64,000 bases of DNA from Ornithinibacillus massiliensis (GCF_018310345.1 NZ_JAGXBY010000005.1:1-64000); one strand, 5' to 3'. Positions 33,589 through 43,865 are shown, counted from the stretch's first letter. Made by a program: numbers and translations. Notes: a model not told the origin generated them from the sequence alone.

Positions 33589-34317
33589 TTAATTCCAGTA
33601 CCAATACTGTGCACCGTATGGATATTCTATTCTACTATCTACGTGGGTGTAGGAACTTCCATTGTAAACGCCACTAAATCCGGATGACCTAGCTGCATTT
33701 CTAAGAGTGGTTAGGGAGACACCTGAAGCGCGAATATCAGCCGCAATTCCGTATGTGTGCTGGCTGTTTGATGAAGAACCAGGAATGCTATTGTTGTGGG
33801 AAATACTTCTGAAGCCGGAGTTAATTATAATCGGACGGTTTCCTATTTTAACGCGAACTGCTTCTAGTTTATACATCATTCTGCGAACATTTTCTCTAAC
33901 CGTAGTGGAGGATACTCTTCCACCGTTAAAGACACTGCCGTCCTTGGAATAAAACTCACTATAATTAAAGTGTTTCGTTCCATTCGGACCTTCTAAATCG
34001 TTTAACTTTGCTTGGGTAGCAGGTCCAACAATACCATCAGCAGTTAATCCATAGGCTCTTTGGAAACGCATGACGGCAGCTCTTGTCGCAGGACCAAATT
34101 GACCATCGACAGCAATATATGTTTGGGTAGGGGAATCGGCAGCCCAGCCAGCTACTCTTATTTGTAATTCTCTTACATCGGATCCGCTGGAACCTTCTTG
34201 TAATGTACGGGTCCAGTTATAGGCAGAAGCCTCATCTGTACTGATAAAGGTCATGGCAAGTGTAATCATGAAAGCAAAACCAACAATACTAATAAACTGT
34301 TTAAAAGCGTTTTTCAC
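33589..34317 (-). CDS. Secreted peptidoglycan-binding M15 peptidase
   Basis: Extracellular wall hydrolase of 242 residues. Signal peptide at 1-32 (FISIVGFAFMITLAMTF...ASA), a PG_binding_1 domain (about 40-108, GSDVRELQI...VDGQFGPATRAAVMRFQ...DGIVGPATQAKL), then an M15-type metallopeptidase with zinc ligands in SQHTYGIAADI (His, Asp) and THVDSR (His). D-Ala-D-Ala carboxypeptidase or endopeptidase activity is expected. Start GTG at 34317 with AGGAGG upstream. The 587 bases beyond it up to 34904 hold no gene I can support. Confidence 0.9.
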   Translation of the reverse strand: MKNAFKQFISIVGFAFMITLAMTFISTDEASAYNWTRTLQEGSSGSDVRELQIRVAGWAADSPTQTYIAVDGQFGPATRAAVMRFQRAYGLTADGIVGPATQAKLNDLEGPNGTKHFNYSEFYSKDGSVFNGGRVSSTTVRENVRRMMYKLEAVRVKIGNRPIIINSGFRSISHNNSIPGSSSNSQHTYGIAADIRASGVSLTTLRNAARSSGFSGVYNGSSYTHVDSRIEYPYGAQYWYWN

Positions 34318-34796
34318 ATTACATACCTCCTAAGATTTAAATTGGTAGTTGCATCCCGAAAGGCTAATGGAACATTACAAAGCTTTTAATCCATATTTTC
34401 TATTCAATTGATAAGGCTCTTTTTCAATTAACACTTGTCCGGTTTGATTCCGTCTTTTAATCTGCTTAGGTCTTATGACTTTGAATAATAGAAGCTTTGC
34501 TAGAAATAGTGTTGAAATGAATCAAGACGCTTCAAACGGTTCTGAACAGAACAGAGCTTATGAAAGTTCGCCTTTAAACAAACACCCCCTCAAACTTTGG
34601 ATTAAATCGTTTGAGTTATACGAATCTAGCTGTCTATAACTATACTAACATGGAAAGGAACAGTAAGATATTCGTCAAATGTTCTAAATATATGTAAGGA
34701 CTTTCGTATGGTAGAAAAGGTAGGAGATAAACGAAGGAACTATAATAGAAATATAGTCATGCAGAAAGTGGTATATTGTTACTAGTTTTTAATTTC

Positions 34797-34813
34797 CTTA
34801 CACCATTTGTAAG
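34797..34813. promoter_or_regulatory. Inverted repeat, likely BceR-type operator
   Basis: CTTACA-CCATT-TGTAAG, a perfect 6-bp repeat resembling the TnACA..TGTAA boxes of BceR-like regulators, upstream of TATAAT at 34837-34842 that lacks a good -35. This arrangement suits an activator. Confidence 0.6.
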
Positions 34814-34904
34814 TGTTTTTGAGCTTTTGTACTGGATATAATGTGTATAACTCGATTCAGTCTATTATATTTCAGAAAAGGATAATAAAAAGGGAGAGTT
34901 ATAT

Positions 34905-35684
34905 ATGGTTAAACAGGGGAAATTATTAGAGGTTCAAGACTTACAAAAGCGCTACGGGAAGAAAAACAATATAACTAAAGCTTTGAATGGTGTCAGCTTT
35001 GATATTCTTCCAGGGGAATTTTTAGGAATCATGGGTCCAAGCGGTTCTGGGAAAACTACATTGTTAAACTGTATTGCAACGATTATAAAACCAACCTCAG
35101 GACGTGTCCTTTTAAATGGGGAAAATATTAGTGCTTTTGATAGTAAGGATTTAGCCGAGTATCGTGGTAGTCGGATTGGATATCTATTTCAAGACTTCGA
35201 GTTACTAGATAATCTAACTGGAAAAGAAAATATCCTCTTACCACTATCTATACATGGGGTGGACTTTGGAAAAGCACGTGCAAAGTTAAATGAGCTAGCG
35301 AGCTTTTTAGAAATTACAGATATACTGGATAAATTCCCATCCCAAATGTCCGGGGGACAGAAGCAACGGGTAGCTGCAGCTCGGTGCTTGATAGCTGATC
35401 CGGATATCGTTCTGGCGGATGAACCAACAGGGGCTTTAGACACACGCTCTGCGAGAACATTAATGAATAAGTTAGAAGGGATAAATAAAAACAAGGAAAG
35501 AACGATTTTAATGGTTAGTCACGATCCAAATGCAGCTAGCTTTTGCTCCAGAATTCTGTTCATTCAAGATGGTGTGCTCTTTCATGAACTGCGTCGTAAA
35601 CAAGATGAATCTCGAGAAGAATTTTATGATAGGATACTAAAGGTAATGGCTCAGCTTGGAGGGGGAAGTGCAAATGTTCTCTAG
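34905..35684 (+). CDS. BceA-type ABC transporter ATPase
   Basis: ATPase of an antimicrobial-peptide (bacitracin-type) detoxification transporter. 259 residues with Walker [11 protein letters not shown] near 46, signature [15 protein letters not shown] near 150, Walker [14 protein letters not shown], and H-loop [20 protein letters not shown]. Overlaps the permease gene by 11 nt. The four genes 34905-39591 form a transporter plus two-component module. Confidence 0.9.
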   Translation: MVKQGKLLEVQDLQKRYGKKNNITKALNGVSFDILPGEFLGIMGPSGSGKTTLLNCIATIIKPTSGRVLLNGENISAFDSKDLAEYRGSRIGYLFQDFELLDNLTGKENILLPLSIHGVDFGKARAKLNELASFLEITDILDKFPSQMSGGQKQRVAAARCLIADPDIVLADEPTGALDTRSARTLMNKLEGINKNKERTILMVSHDPNAASFCSRILFIQDGVLFHELRRKQDESREEFYDRILKVMAQLGGGSANVL

Positions 35685-37839
35685 GTTGATTTTTCGTAAT
35701 GCAAAACGAAGTCGTAAGGAGAATTTAATTTACTTTGCCACACTCGTAACCGCAATAGCTTCGTTTTATATTATTCTTTCCCTTGGTAGACAAGATGTTA
35801 TTATATTTTTAAGGGAATTTGAAAGTGAGGCAATTGATAAACTGTTACAGTTAATGCCGATTGTCTATGGCTTTGCTTTGTTTTTATTATTCTTCTTAAT
35901 TTTATTTGCTAATCGCTATCAATTAAATCGAAGAAGTAAAGAATTTGGCGTTTACCTCTTATTGGGAATGAGGAAGGAGCGCCTTGTTCTTCAGCTTTTA
36001 GCAGAAGGATTTATTACTTCTGTATTAGCACTTATTGGGGGGATATTAGTAGGCGGATTTTTGGCCGAAATAATTAGCTTGACGGTTTCTAAATTAGTTG
36101 GTCAGGGCATTATTGGCCATCAAATGAGCTTTTCCTTAAGTGCAGTGTTCTTTACCATTATAGGTTTTCTATTCATCCAGTTCATAGCATTGTTCATTCT
36201 TGGTGGAAGGTTATTTAATCAAGAGGTTCAACAATTGCTTAAGGGACAAATGGAAAAGAAACAAGATATGGGGCGTGTTAAAGGTAATATTCTTCATATA
36301 TTGGTAGGGTCTGTATGCTTAGGAATTGCGTATTGGATTGTACTCTATCGTTTTGAGGAGCTCGGGGGTCTACTGTTGCTTGTGGCACTGATTCTCGGAT
36401 GTGTAGGAACGGTATTTTTTATGAGGGGATTTGGCAGGCTCTTAGGGTTAATGGCAAGCTTATCTGAACGAAAGTCTACGAAAGGGTTGCGCACATTTAC
36501 ATTAAGGCAGTTTCAAGAAAATGTGGCTAATCGATCGGATTCTGTTGCGGTAACGTCAATCCTCATCACACTGTCTATCATTTTATTAGCAAATGGTGCT
36601 TCCACTATTATAGGGTTTGATAGTACTTCTGTTAGAAGCTCCTCGTTATATGATTTTACTGTTAATGGGGATCATCATAAGGTAGAGGAATTCCTTCATT
36701 CTGATGCCATGTCGCCTTATGTAGAGCACTTAAATTTGCTAGAAATTGCTAAGCTTGATAATCAAGATGTGCACACGGAGAATGGTCAGCAGAAGACATT
36801 GGTGGATTGGTCTAAATTAAAAGAACAACTTATTATGTCTCTGCCAAGCGAGGAAAAGGAGCAATTTTTATCGGGGGAAATGCAAGGGTATACGATTAGT
36901 CGAGAAAACCCGGAGGCACTTAATCTGCTAGGTATCTTAGAGATCGATGCAACAACCCCTTATCTAATTCCAGAATCATCTTATAATCGGCTGTTACAAG
37001 CTATAGGAGAAGAGCCATTGAACCTTCATGCTGATGAAATGGCTCTATACTTCAATCCTGATCTTTTGTATATGGATGATTTGGGAAATATGTCTGTATT
37101 GGACACTATTCTAGAAAAAGCCTCCATAGAAGGGCAGACTTTAGTAAGCATTGGTGACCAACCAATTTCCATTCGAACTTCTGTCCCTATGAGAGGCTTA
37201 GTAGCAGATCGTTCGGTAGAAATTCATTCAGCGTTTATTGTCCCCAATCAAATGTTCGAGCAATTAGTGAATACAGAAACTTACAGGTCCTATTGGAACT
37301 TTCTTATCCCACAGAAGTTGCAAGAAGAACAAGGTTTAATGAAACCAATGATGGAAGCTAGGGATATATTAAAAACATCAGGCTTTGAATTTGAAAGTTA
37401 TTTGGAAAATTATGGACGAAAACTCTTTTATGTTGTTTCAGGAAGCTACACCGAATTATACTTGGGCTTCTTATTTCTGATTATTGCTTGTACCGTATTA
37501 GCATTACAATTCTTAACACAAATAAGGCAGACTGGTCAACGTTACGTTACACTTTCCATGCTAGGTGCAAAGCGGGGACAAATGAAAGAAGCGATGTATA
37601 GGCAAGTACTGTACACCTTTTTATTGCCTATGTCTCTTGCGTGTATCAGTGCAGCGGTTGGAATCAAGGCAATGTTATCCTTCCATTATCTGTATATCGA
37701 AGAAAGTGCTATGCTATATCCGATGCTCCTTCTCTTTGCAAGTGTAGTAATCGTCATTGTTATTATATATGGAGCAGCAGTTGCTCGGTCAGCGGGTCAT
37801 GAGATAGATAAATTACGATGGAAGTCGAATATGGATTAG
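35674..37839 (+). CDS. BceB-type ABC transporter permease
   Basis: Large FtsX-type permease, 721 residues from the ATG at 35674 (RBS GGAGGGGGAAG; a TTG at 35656 precedes it). About ten membrane helices and one large extracellular domain of some 200 residues between helices 7 and 8 (about 320-560), the hallmark of BceB proteins that bind peptide antibiotics or their lipid targets and signal to the partner kinase. The three final helices are LYLGFLFLIIACTVLAL, FLLPMSLACISAAVGI and MLLLFASVVIVIVIIYG. Confidence 0.9.
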   Translation: MFSRLIFRNAKRSRKENLIYFATLVTAIASFYIILSLGRQDVIIFLREFESEAIDKLLQLMPIVYGFALFLLFFLILFANRYQLNRRSKEFGVYLLLGMRKERLVLQLLAEGFITSVLALIGGILVGGFLAEIISLTVSKLVGQGIIGHQMSFSLSAVFFTIIGFLFIQFIALFILGGRLFNQEVQQLLKGQMEKKQDMGRVKGNILHILVGSVCLGIAYWIVLYRFEELGGLLLLVALILGCVGTVFFMRGFGRLLGLMASLSERKSTKGLRTFTLRQFQENVANRSDSVAVTSILITLSIILLANGASTIIGFDSTSVRSSSLYDFTVNGDHHKVEEFLHSDAMSPYVEHLNLLEIAKLDNQDVHTENGQQKTLVDWSKLKEQLIMSLPSEEKEQFLSGEMQGYTISRENPEALNLLGILEIDATTPYLIPESSYNRLLQAIGEEPLNLHADEMALYFNPDLLYMDDLGNMSVLDTILEKASIEGQTLVSIGDQPISIRTSVPMRGLVADRSVEIHSAFIVPNQMFEQLVNTETYRSYWNFLIPQKLQEEQGLMKPMMEARDILKTSGFEFESYLENYGRKLFYVVSGSYTELYLGFLFLIIACTVLALQFLTQIRQTGQRYVTLSMLGAKRGQMKEAMYRQVLYTFLLPMSLACISAAVGIKAMLSFHYLYIEESAMLYPMLLLFASVVIVIVIIYGAAVARSAGHEIDKLRWKSNMD

Positions 37840-37864
37840 TAATTTCACAATAGGGGGTGCTGAA

Positions 37865-38530
37865 ATGGCGACAATTACAATTGTAGAAGATGATTCTTTT
37901 ATGAGAGAAGAGCTAACGGATATTTTGCTAAAAGCGGGGTATAACGTAATCGCTATTTCAGACTTCCAGGATGTTGTTACTCCTATAGTAGCCAATCCCC
38001 CAGACTTAGTTTTATTAGATATCAATTTACCGGGCCTGTCTGGGTTTGATATATGTAGAAGTCTTAAATCAAAAGGTATTAGGCCCATATTAATTTTGAC
38101 ATCTAGAGATAAGCTGCAAGATGAATTACATGGCCTGCAACTAGGAGCAGATGATTATCTGACCAAACCATGTAATCGAGATAGATTGTTAGCACGCATT
38201 CAAAATCTATTAAGAAGGTTTGAGGGACAACCTGATTTACTAGAGGGTAGTAATTTTACTCTAGACCCTAATACATTTACCTTATATAAGGGAGATCAAT
38301 CGCTGTTATTATCAGCTAATGAGGGGAAGATATTAAAAGCGCTAGTGCAACATAAATCCGAGATGGTATCTAAGTCAACATTGAGTGAACATCTATGGGG
38401 AACCAACCAATATATAGACGAAAATGCACTTCAAGTCAATATCACTCGATTGCGGAAAACATTGCGAAAGTTAGACCTAGATGACCAAATCGAAACCATA
38501 AGAGGTCAAGGGTACCGACTTAGGGGGTAA
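37865..38530 (+). CDS. BceR-type response regulator
   Basis: OmpR/PhoB-type regulator, 221 residues. Receiver domain with acidic pair EDD at 8-10, phosphoacceptor Asp in LVLLDINLPGLSG near 52 and Lys in DDYLTKP near 102; C-terminal winged helix with SEHLWGTNQYIDENALQVNITRLRKTL. It should bind the inverted repeat at 34797 and activate the transporter. RBS AGGGGGTG. Confidence 0.92.
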   Translation: MATITIVEDDSFMREELTDILLKAGYNVIAISDFQDVVTPIVANPPDLVLLDINLPGLSGFDICRSLKSKGIRPILILTSRDKLQDELHGLQLGADDYLTKPCNRDRLLARIQNLLRRFEGQPDLLEGSNFTLDPNTFTLYKGDQSLLLSANEGKILKALVQHKSEMVSKSTLSEHLWGTNQYIDENALQVNITRLRKTLRKLDLDDQIETIRGQGYRLRG

Positions 38531-38535
38531 GGAGC

Positions 38536-39591
38536 ATGAAATGGCTAAAACAAATCTATGATTGTTTTCAAGCTTATAAGCTTTGGTTTCTCATTTTACT
38601 AGTTACAAATGTATTCTTTATCTTTTTAGCCTGGTTAGCTTACCCAGAAACCTTTACGGTATTAGTAGGGCTCATGATTATGTTTACATTAGCAATGGTC
38701 GTCATATCGTTATTTTTTATAGTAAAAAAGCAACGGGAAATTGAAGCGGCATTTGAGAATTTTTTAGTAGAGGCAAATGAAACGAATGAAGAAATACTAT
38801 GTCGAGTGTCTCCTAAGACCCATAGGTCGTTTATTCGTAGAATGGGAAGCGTCATGAGAGTAAATCAGATGAAATTAGATGAGCAAGTGACCGAGTTAGC
38901 TGATTATGAAAGCTATATAGAAGGCTGGGTGCACGAAATTAAAAAACCTCTTTCATTAATGACGTTGGTGTTAGATAACCGCCGAGACGGCATGTCTCCT
39001 CTAGTCAGACAGCGTATGGTTCATGTTCGAGATCAAATGCAAGGGGATGTAGAACGAATCTTGTACTTTGCAAGACTGAGATCAGCTCATAAAGATTACA
39101 TATTTGAGCCTATAAACATAATCGCGTTTTGTAAACGGACAATGGAAGATCAGCAATCGTTATTAGATGAAGCCGGTTTTCACATACAGTTCATAGGGGA
39201 AGAGATGGAAGTCTTATCCGACAGAAAGGGTTTAGCATTTATACTTGAACAAGTAATTGCTAATAGTGCGAAATATATGTTACCAGATCAAGAAAGCCCC
39301 ATGTTAAAATTCGAAACGGTTTATGATAAGGTAGGCGATCAAACTATTTTACATATTACGGATAATGGACCTGGTGTGTTTCAAGAGGATTTGCCATTTA
39401 TTTTTGATAAAGGCTTTACTGGAAGAAAAGGCACGTATGCAAGAGAATCGACAGGTATGGGACTTTATTTAGTGCATAAGATGGCTAATGATTTAGCTAT
39501 TCAGCTAGATGCGAAATCAGAGCCTGGTTCTGGACTTTCTATATCGCTATTCTTTCCACGTGTTAAAGCTTCATTGTCCAATAAAGTATGA
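38536..39591 (+). CDS. BceS-type intramembrane-sensing histidine kinase
   Basis: 351 residues. Two membrane helices (about 13-35 and 40-63) with almost no outer loop, so it senses through the BceB permease. H-box EGWVHEIKKPLSLM with the phosphorylated His near residue 135; the ATPase has N-box QVIANSAKYML, G1 DNGPGV and G2 TGMGLYL. It starts 5 nt after the regulator's stop, behind AAGGAGC. The order here is AB then RS, the reverse of bceRSAB in Bacillus subtilis. Confidence 0.92.
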   Translation: MKWLKQIYDCFQAYKLWFLILLVTNVFFIFLAWLAYPETFTVLVGLMIMFTLAMVVISLFFIVKKQREIEAAFENFLVEANETNEEILCRVSPKTHRSFIRRMGSVMRVNQMKLDEQVTELADYESYIEGWVHEIKKPLSLMTLVLDNRRDGMSPLVRQRMVHVRDQMQGDVERILYFARLRSAHKDYIFEPINIIAFCKRTMEDQQSLLDEAGFHIQFIGEEMEVLSDRKGLAFILEQVIANSAKYMLPDQESPMLKFETVYDKVGDQTILHITDNGPGVFQEDLPFIFDKGFTGRKGTYARESTGMGLYLVHKMANDLAIQLDAKSEPGSGLSISLFFPRVKASLSNKV

Positions 39592-39655
39592 GAATACCAT
39601 CTTGTTTTTGGATGTGTTGCACACTAGTACTTGATAGTAGTAGTGAACTTCATTT

Positions 39656-39702
39656 AATCCTTGGTTTAGTTGTAAGGGACTATGCCAGGGATTTTTGTTT
39701 TT
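39656..39702 (+). terminator. Probable terminator of the bce-like operon
   Basis: AATCCTTGG / CCAGGGATT imperfect stem followed by TTTGTTTTT. Confidence 0.5.
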
Positions 39703-39847
39703 AGTATGTTATGTTCTAATAAATATAGTGAAAATCATGATGAATTTTATTAAAAAAAGTGAGAAAATTGTCGTATTTCTGTGGTATACTATTCCGTGCG
39801 TTTAGGTCTTTATAACTATTTATTGATTATACTTAGGAGGAAGAAAA

Positions 39848-40903
39848 TTGAAGAACAACTTTATGAAAATTGTCCTCGTTTTTGGGATAATTATGTTCCT
39901 AGCGGCTTGCGGTTCTAAAGCGGAATTATCAGATTATGTAAAGGTTAATTTTAGTGGGTATGATACAATGGGAACCGCCACTTACGAGATAGATCAGGAT
40001 AAATTAATAATGGATACATTTGAAGTATCAGATAATATTTTTGATCTTGATTTTGAGAAGTTAAATGAGATAGATGATATGTTATCTGCGTACAGTATTG
40101 AGTTAGATAAGGACAAGGATTTATCTAATGGTGAGCAAGTTGTTGTTAAACTATCGGTAGATGATTCTAAAACGGATAAACTAAAAACAAAAAGTGAGAT
40201 TAAGGTAACTGTCTCAGGTCTTGAAGAGCCTAAAGAATTAAGTGATGAAGAAATTGAGAAGCATGTTGTTGTTAACTTCAACGGTGTTAGTGGAAGAGGG
40301 TCACTCATGATTGATACCACTTTCAGTGATGACTTAAGGGGGTTAACTTTCGAATCATCCCAAGATGGTGAAATAACAAATGGTGATACGGTTGTCGTTA
40401 GTTTAACAGAAGATTCTAGAGATTCTTTAGCAACTCTTGGCTATGTCCTTACAGGTAAAGGAGAGGCAAAATTCGAAGCATCCGGTTTAGATGTGGTAGC
40501 AGAGAAACCTTCGGATATTGCCAATTTAGATGATGTAGAACGATTTATTAGTGAAGGGATAAATAGGGAATATCAAGATTGGGGTTTTTACAAATATGAA
40601 ATTATAGAGGGAAATACATACTATAGACAATTCTACAAGGAAGAAGAGTCAATTTCTTTTTGGGGAAATTCTTCTAGTGATGGTACATTAGTCAATATAT
40701 ATACTATTGAAGAATATGGTTCAGAGGGAGAATTAGTAGATACGTATACAGTAGTTTATGGGTTTACTGATATTATCTTGGATGAGAATAATAAGGCGAA
40801 TGTTACAGAATTAAGGGAATATTCGAATAAATATGATGACACATACTCCTTAGAATCTGTTGAAAAACTTTTAGAGGGGTATGGATATCAAGTAGTCGAG
40901 TAG
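39848..40903 (+). CDS. Lipoprotein with a duplicated domain
   Basis: Secreted lipoprotein of 351 residues; lipobox LAAC with Cys near 21 after a hydrophobic stretch. Two repeats of about 90-100 residues follow: ELSDYVKVNFSGYDTMGTA..GEQVVVKLSVDDSK..VTVSGLE and EIEKHVVVNFNGVSGRGS..GDTVVVSLTEDSRD..FEASGLD. The C-terminal third (about 240-351) is a separate mixed domain. Similar repeats occur in Gram-positive zinc-ribbon membrane proteins, but here there is no ribbon. Start TTG at 39848 behind AGGAGGAAG. Function unknown. Confidence 0.8.
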   Translation: MKNNFMKIVLVFGIIMFLAACGSKAELSDYVKVNFSGYDTMGTATYEIDQDKLIMDTFEVSDNIFDLDFEKLNEIDDMLSAYSIELDKDKDLSNGEQVVVKLSVDDSKTDKLKTKSEIKVTVSGLEEPKELSDEEIEKHVVVNFNGVSGRGSLMIDTTFSDDLRGLTFESSQDGEITNGDTVVVSLTEDSRDSLATLGYVLTGKGEAKFEASGLDVVAEKPSDIANLDDVERFISEGINREYQDWGFYKYEIIEGNTYYRQFYKEEESISFWGNSSSDGTLVNIYTIEEYGSEGELVDTYTVVYGFTDIILDENNKANVTELREYSNKYDDTYSLESVEKLLEGYGYQVVE

Positions 40904-41036
40904 TAGTTAAAAGGTGAACAATGTAATAAGGTAATTGAAATTTACTTCGGTGTTTTTATTTACTAGCATGATTTTTCTGGACCTAAACTTTTTACCAGAG
41001 TCTCAAATTATTTTTGTTACAATGTCTTTTAAATCA

Positions 41037-41076
41037 AAAGACCTCTATGTGTTAACTTACCATATGGGGTCTTTTT
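41037..41076 (+). terminator. Terminator of the lipoprotein gene
   Basis: AAAAGACC(TC)TATG / CATATGGGGTCTTTTT hairpin. Confidence 0.75.
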
Positions 41077-41189
41077 ATGTTAAATAGCTACGAAATATTT
41101 TTTATCTAAATAACTTCCTAAATAGAATCTTCATAATCATATTGCATTCGGATTTCTGAAGTGATAGAATAGTAAAAATTAAATAACAA

Positions 41190-41482
41190 ATGCGATGAAG
41201 AGAAGAGTAAATGAAATGTAATTCATAACAGAGAGCTCCGGATGCTGAAAAGGAGTATGATTTATTTCATTGAAGCAAGACTCTGAGCAGCACGTTGGAA
41301 TCATAAGATGATGGCGTGACAGGAGCTCCTGTTATAGAGCTAGAGTATAAGCAATTAGTAAATTGCCGTACTTAAAGAGGTTAATATGGCGACATATTAA
41401 CAAACTGGGGTGGCACCGCGAACAGGAAATGATTCAAAATCTCGTCCCCAAGGCTAAAAGTCTTGGGGGTGGGATTTTTTTA
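41190..41482 (+). promoter_or_regulatory. T-box riboswitch upstream of an MFS transporter
   Basis: tRNA-sensing leader. Stem I has AGTA (41206-41209) opposite GAA (41272-41274); the T-box ACTGGGGTGGCACCGCG is at 41404-41420; the terminator is CCCCAAG / CTTGGGGG with a T run (41447-41482). The specifier in the GAA-N-NNN register is CAA (41276-41278, Gln), but GCA or AAG cannot be excluded. It controls the MFS gene directly downstream. Confidence 0.9.
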
Positions 41483-41516
41483 TTTGTTTAAGTAATGATT
41501 AGGGGAGGTTTCGGTA

Positions 41517-42754
41517 TGGAGCGTAGAAAAATAGTAGATTATTGGAAGTATCCTGCTATTCTTTTATTTGGCATTGGAATTTCTAGTATTGGATCATGGA
41601 TATATTTTATTGCCCTAAATGTCATCGTATTTAATATGACAGGTTCCCCTCTTGCTGTAGCAGCACTTTATATCATTAACCCATTAGCGACGTTGTTTAC
41701 GAACCTTTGGGGTGGGAGTGTAGTGGACCGGGTTAATAAAAAGCATTTCATGATCTGGTTGGATTTAATTCAAGGGGTGCTTATTACTTGTTTAGCATTT
41801 TCAACGAATACATTGTGGGTAATCTATTTGTTTGTGTTTCTAATCAATATGGTTAGTTCTTTATATGACCCGACCTCTATCAGTTATATAACAAGATTAA
41901 TTCCTAGAGAACAAAGACAACGATTTAATTCGTTAAGAAGCTTGTTAGACTCTGGGGCCTTTATCCTTGGACCAGCCATTACGGGGATGTTGTTTATACT
42001 GGGAACACCACTATATGCCATTTTCATTAATGGATTATCTTTTTTCTTCTCTGCTCTCGTTACGTTGTGGATGCCCAATGTGGAGAAGAACAAGCCTTTG
42101 GACCATGTATCTAATCAAAAATTATCATTACATGTCATAAAGAAGGATTTCATAGTAGTCATCCGGTTTAGTAGGCGTTACCTGTATGTAATGATCGTAT
42201 ATTTTCTTTTTACTGCATTCGTGGTCTTGCAGACGGCAGTTGATTCACTAGAAGTAGCATTCGCAAGGGAAGTGATTTCACTATCGGAGGGAGCGTATGG
42301 CTTTCTTGTCAGTACGGCAGGAGCTGGGATTTTGATCGGTGCATTGTGTAATGCGGTATTCGCAAAGAAATTATCTATTCGCTTCATTATCGGTCTTGGT
42401 TCTGTCGTGGTGTCAGTGGGTTATCTTATCTTTGCTTTCTCTAGTAACTTCACAATGGCATCGGTTGGTTTCTTTGTATTAGCATTTTCCCTTGCCTTTG
42501 CTAACACAGGTTTTTATACTTTCTACCAGAATAATATTCCAGTAGAGATTATCGGCCGAATTAGTAGCATATATGGATTTTTAGAAGCTCTGTTGGTCAT
42601 TGTGCTTACGTCGATATTTGCGGTAGGAGCTCAAGTCTTATCGATAAAGCTAGTAGTTATTTCGGGTGCTATATCTATGTTTATTCTAACTGTCATATTG
42701 TTCATTATTTGTTTAGCCCCTAGTAAACGTAAGCATTATGAAGTGACATCATGA
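41517..42754 (+). CDS. MFS transporter under T-box control
   Basis: Twelve-helix major facilitator of 412 residues, of the MFS_3/exporter type (ALYIINPLATLFTNLWGGSVVDRVNKK carries the loop 2-3 motif; a central cytoplasmic loop lies near 190). ATG at 41517 behind GGGGAGG; the frame opens earlier at 41495 without a ribosome binding site. The T-box leader suggests expression rises when one tRNA is uncharged, so the substrate may be an amino acid, a peptide or an inhibitor of a tRNA synthetase. Confidence 0.88.
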
Positions 42755-42860
42755 ACGTTTTAATAATACGCATTGTACCAAGATCTCCCAGCGGGTATAA
42801 TAAATTAAAATAAGGACCTAATTAACGTTAAATATATTCTAGGACAAGGAGGAAAGCAAA

Positions 42861-43442
42861 ATGGCAGAAGAAAATGTAGCTAGCGGTAAGAGAGAGTTAA
42901 CTCCCGAACAGCAGGAAGGCTTGCTAAGAATACTAGAAGGTAGATTTATCAAATATATGAATCGCCATGAAGGTATGGAGTGGGCTGAAATCCGGGAAAA
43001 GCTAGAGGCAAATCCTGAAAAACTCTGGTCACTTCATGAAATGGAAAGAACAGGCGGTGAGCCAGATGTTGTAGGGTATGATGTCAAAAAGGATGAGTAT
43101 ATTTTCTATGATTGTTCTGCGGAGAGTCCTAAAGGTCGGAGGAGTCTCTGTTACGACCGGGAGGCACTGGAGGCAAGGAAAAAACATAAACCAGAAAATA
43201 GTGCTGTAGATGTAGCGACTGCTATGGGGATTGAGATTTTAACAGAAGATCAATATAGAGAATTACAGAAACTGGATCGATTTGATCAGAAAACATCGAG
43301 CTGGGTGCAAACTCCTGCTGATATTAGAAAACTTGGTGGTGCGTTATTTTGTGATTTTCGTTTTGGTCATGTATTTGTGTATCACAACGGGGCGGACTCG
43401 TACTATGGATCAAGGGGATTTTGGGGTTCGTTAAGGGTGTAA
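42861..43442 (+). CDS. DUF4256 family protein
   Basis: 193 residues, soluble, no signal. The sequence EGRFIKYMNRHEGMEW, MERTGGEPDVVGYD, FYDCSAESPKGRRSLCYDREALEARKKHKP and FCDFRFGHVFVYHNGADSYYGSRGF is typical of DUF4256, a family of unknown function spread in bacteria. AAGGAGGAAAG precedes the ATG. Own transcription unit with a terminator at 43527. Confidence 0.85.
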   Translation: MAEENVASGKRELTPEQQEGLLRILEGRFIKYMNRHEGMEWAEIREKLEANPEKLWSLHEMERTGGEPDVVGYDVKKDEYIFYDCSAESPKGRRSLCYDREALEARKKHKPENSAVDVATAMGIEILTEDQYRELQKLDRFDQKTSSWVQTPADIRKLGGALFCDFRFGHVFVYHNGADSYYGSRGFWGSLRV

Positions 43443-43526
43443 GGTTTAGTGTAATGGCATATTCGGATTACTGTTGTACGTACTTAAATAAGGGCTTTCC
43501 TAGAGGATAAGGCTAGCTTATATTTG

Positions 43527-43558
43527 GAGCGGAATCGAATGGGATTTCGCTCTTTTTT
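43527..43558 (+). terminator. Terminator of the DUF4256 gene
   Basis: GAGCGGAATC / GGATTTCGCTC with a TTTTTT tail. Confidence 0.85.
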
Positions 43559-43830
43559 ATACCAGTTTTCTGAGAGCAAATGTTCCTCATTTAGATTGCG
43601 GTGGAAGGAAAATTAAAGCCGATAATAGGATAAGCCTAATTACAACTCAAAATTTAATCATTTATATTACAGCTATATATATAATTAGGATAAATTGACT
43701 ACCCTAAATGGCAGTTTTGTAACGGGATGGTTACGAATGAACAGTAGATTACAATAGATAGTCCAAATGGATTGCAATCCTGTAATAATAGAGAAATACA
43801 TGATAGTTTTGTAGGATTTTAGAAAATAAT

Positions 43831-43865
43831 TACAAACGCTTTCGCCTTTTTGGTTAGCGTTTTCT
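43831..43865. promoter_or_regulatory. Two cre-like catabolite-repression sites before the GH3 gene
   Basis: GGTTAGCGTTTTCT (43852-43865) matches the CcpA site consensus TGWNANCGNTNWCA with two mismatches; TACAAACGCTTTCG (43831-43844) matches with three. They lie about 175-210 nt before the GH3 start. Glucose repression would suit a glycosidase. The rest of 43560-44038 shows nothing else. Confidence 0.4.
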
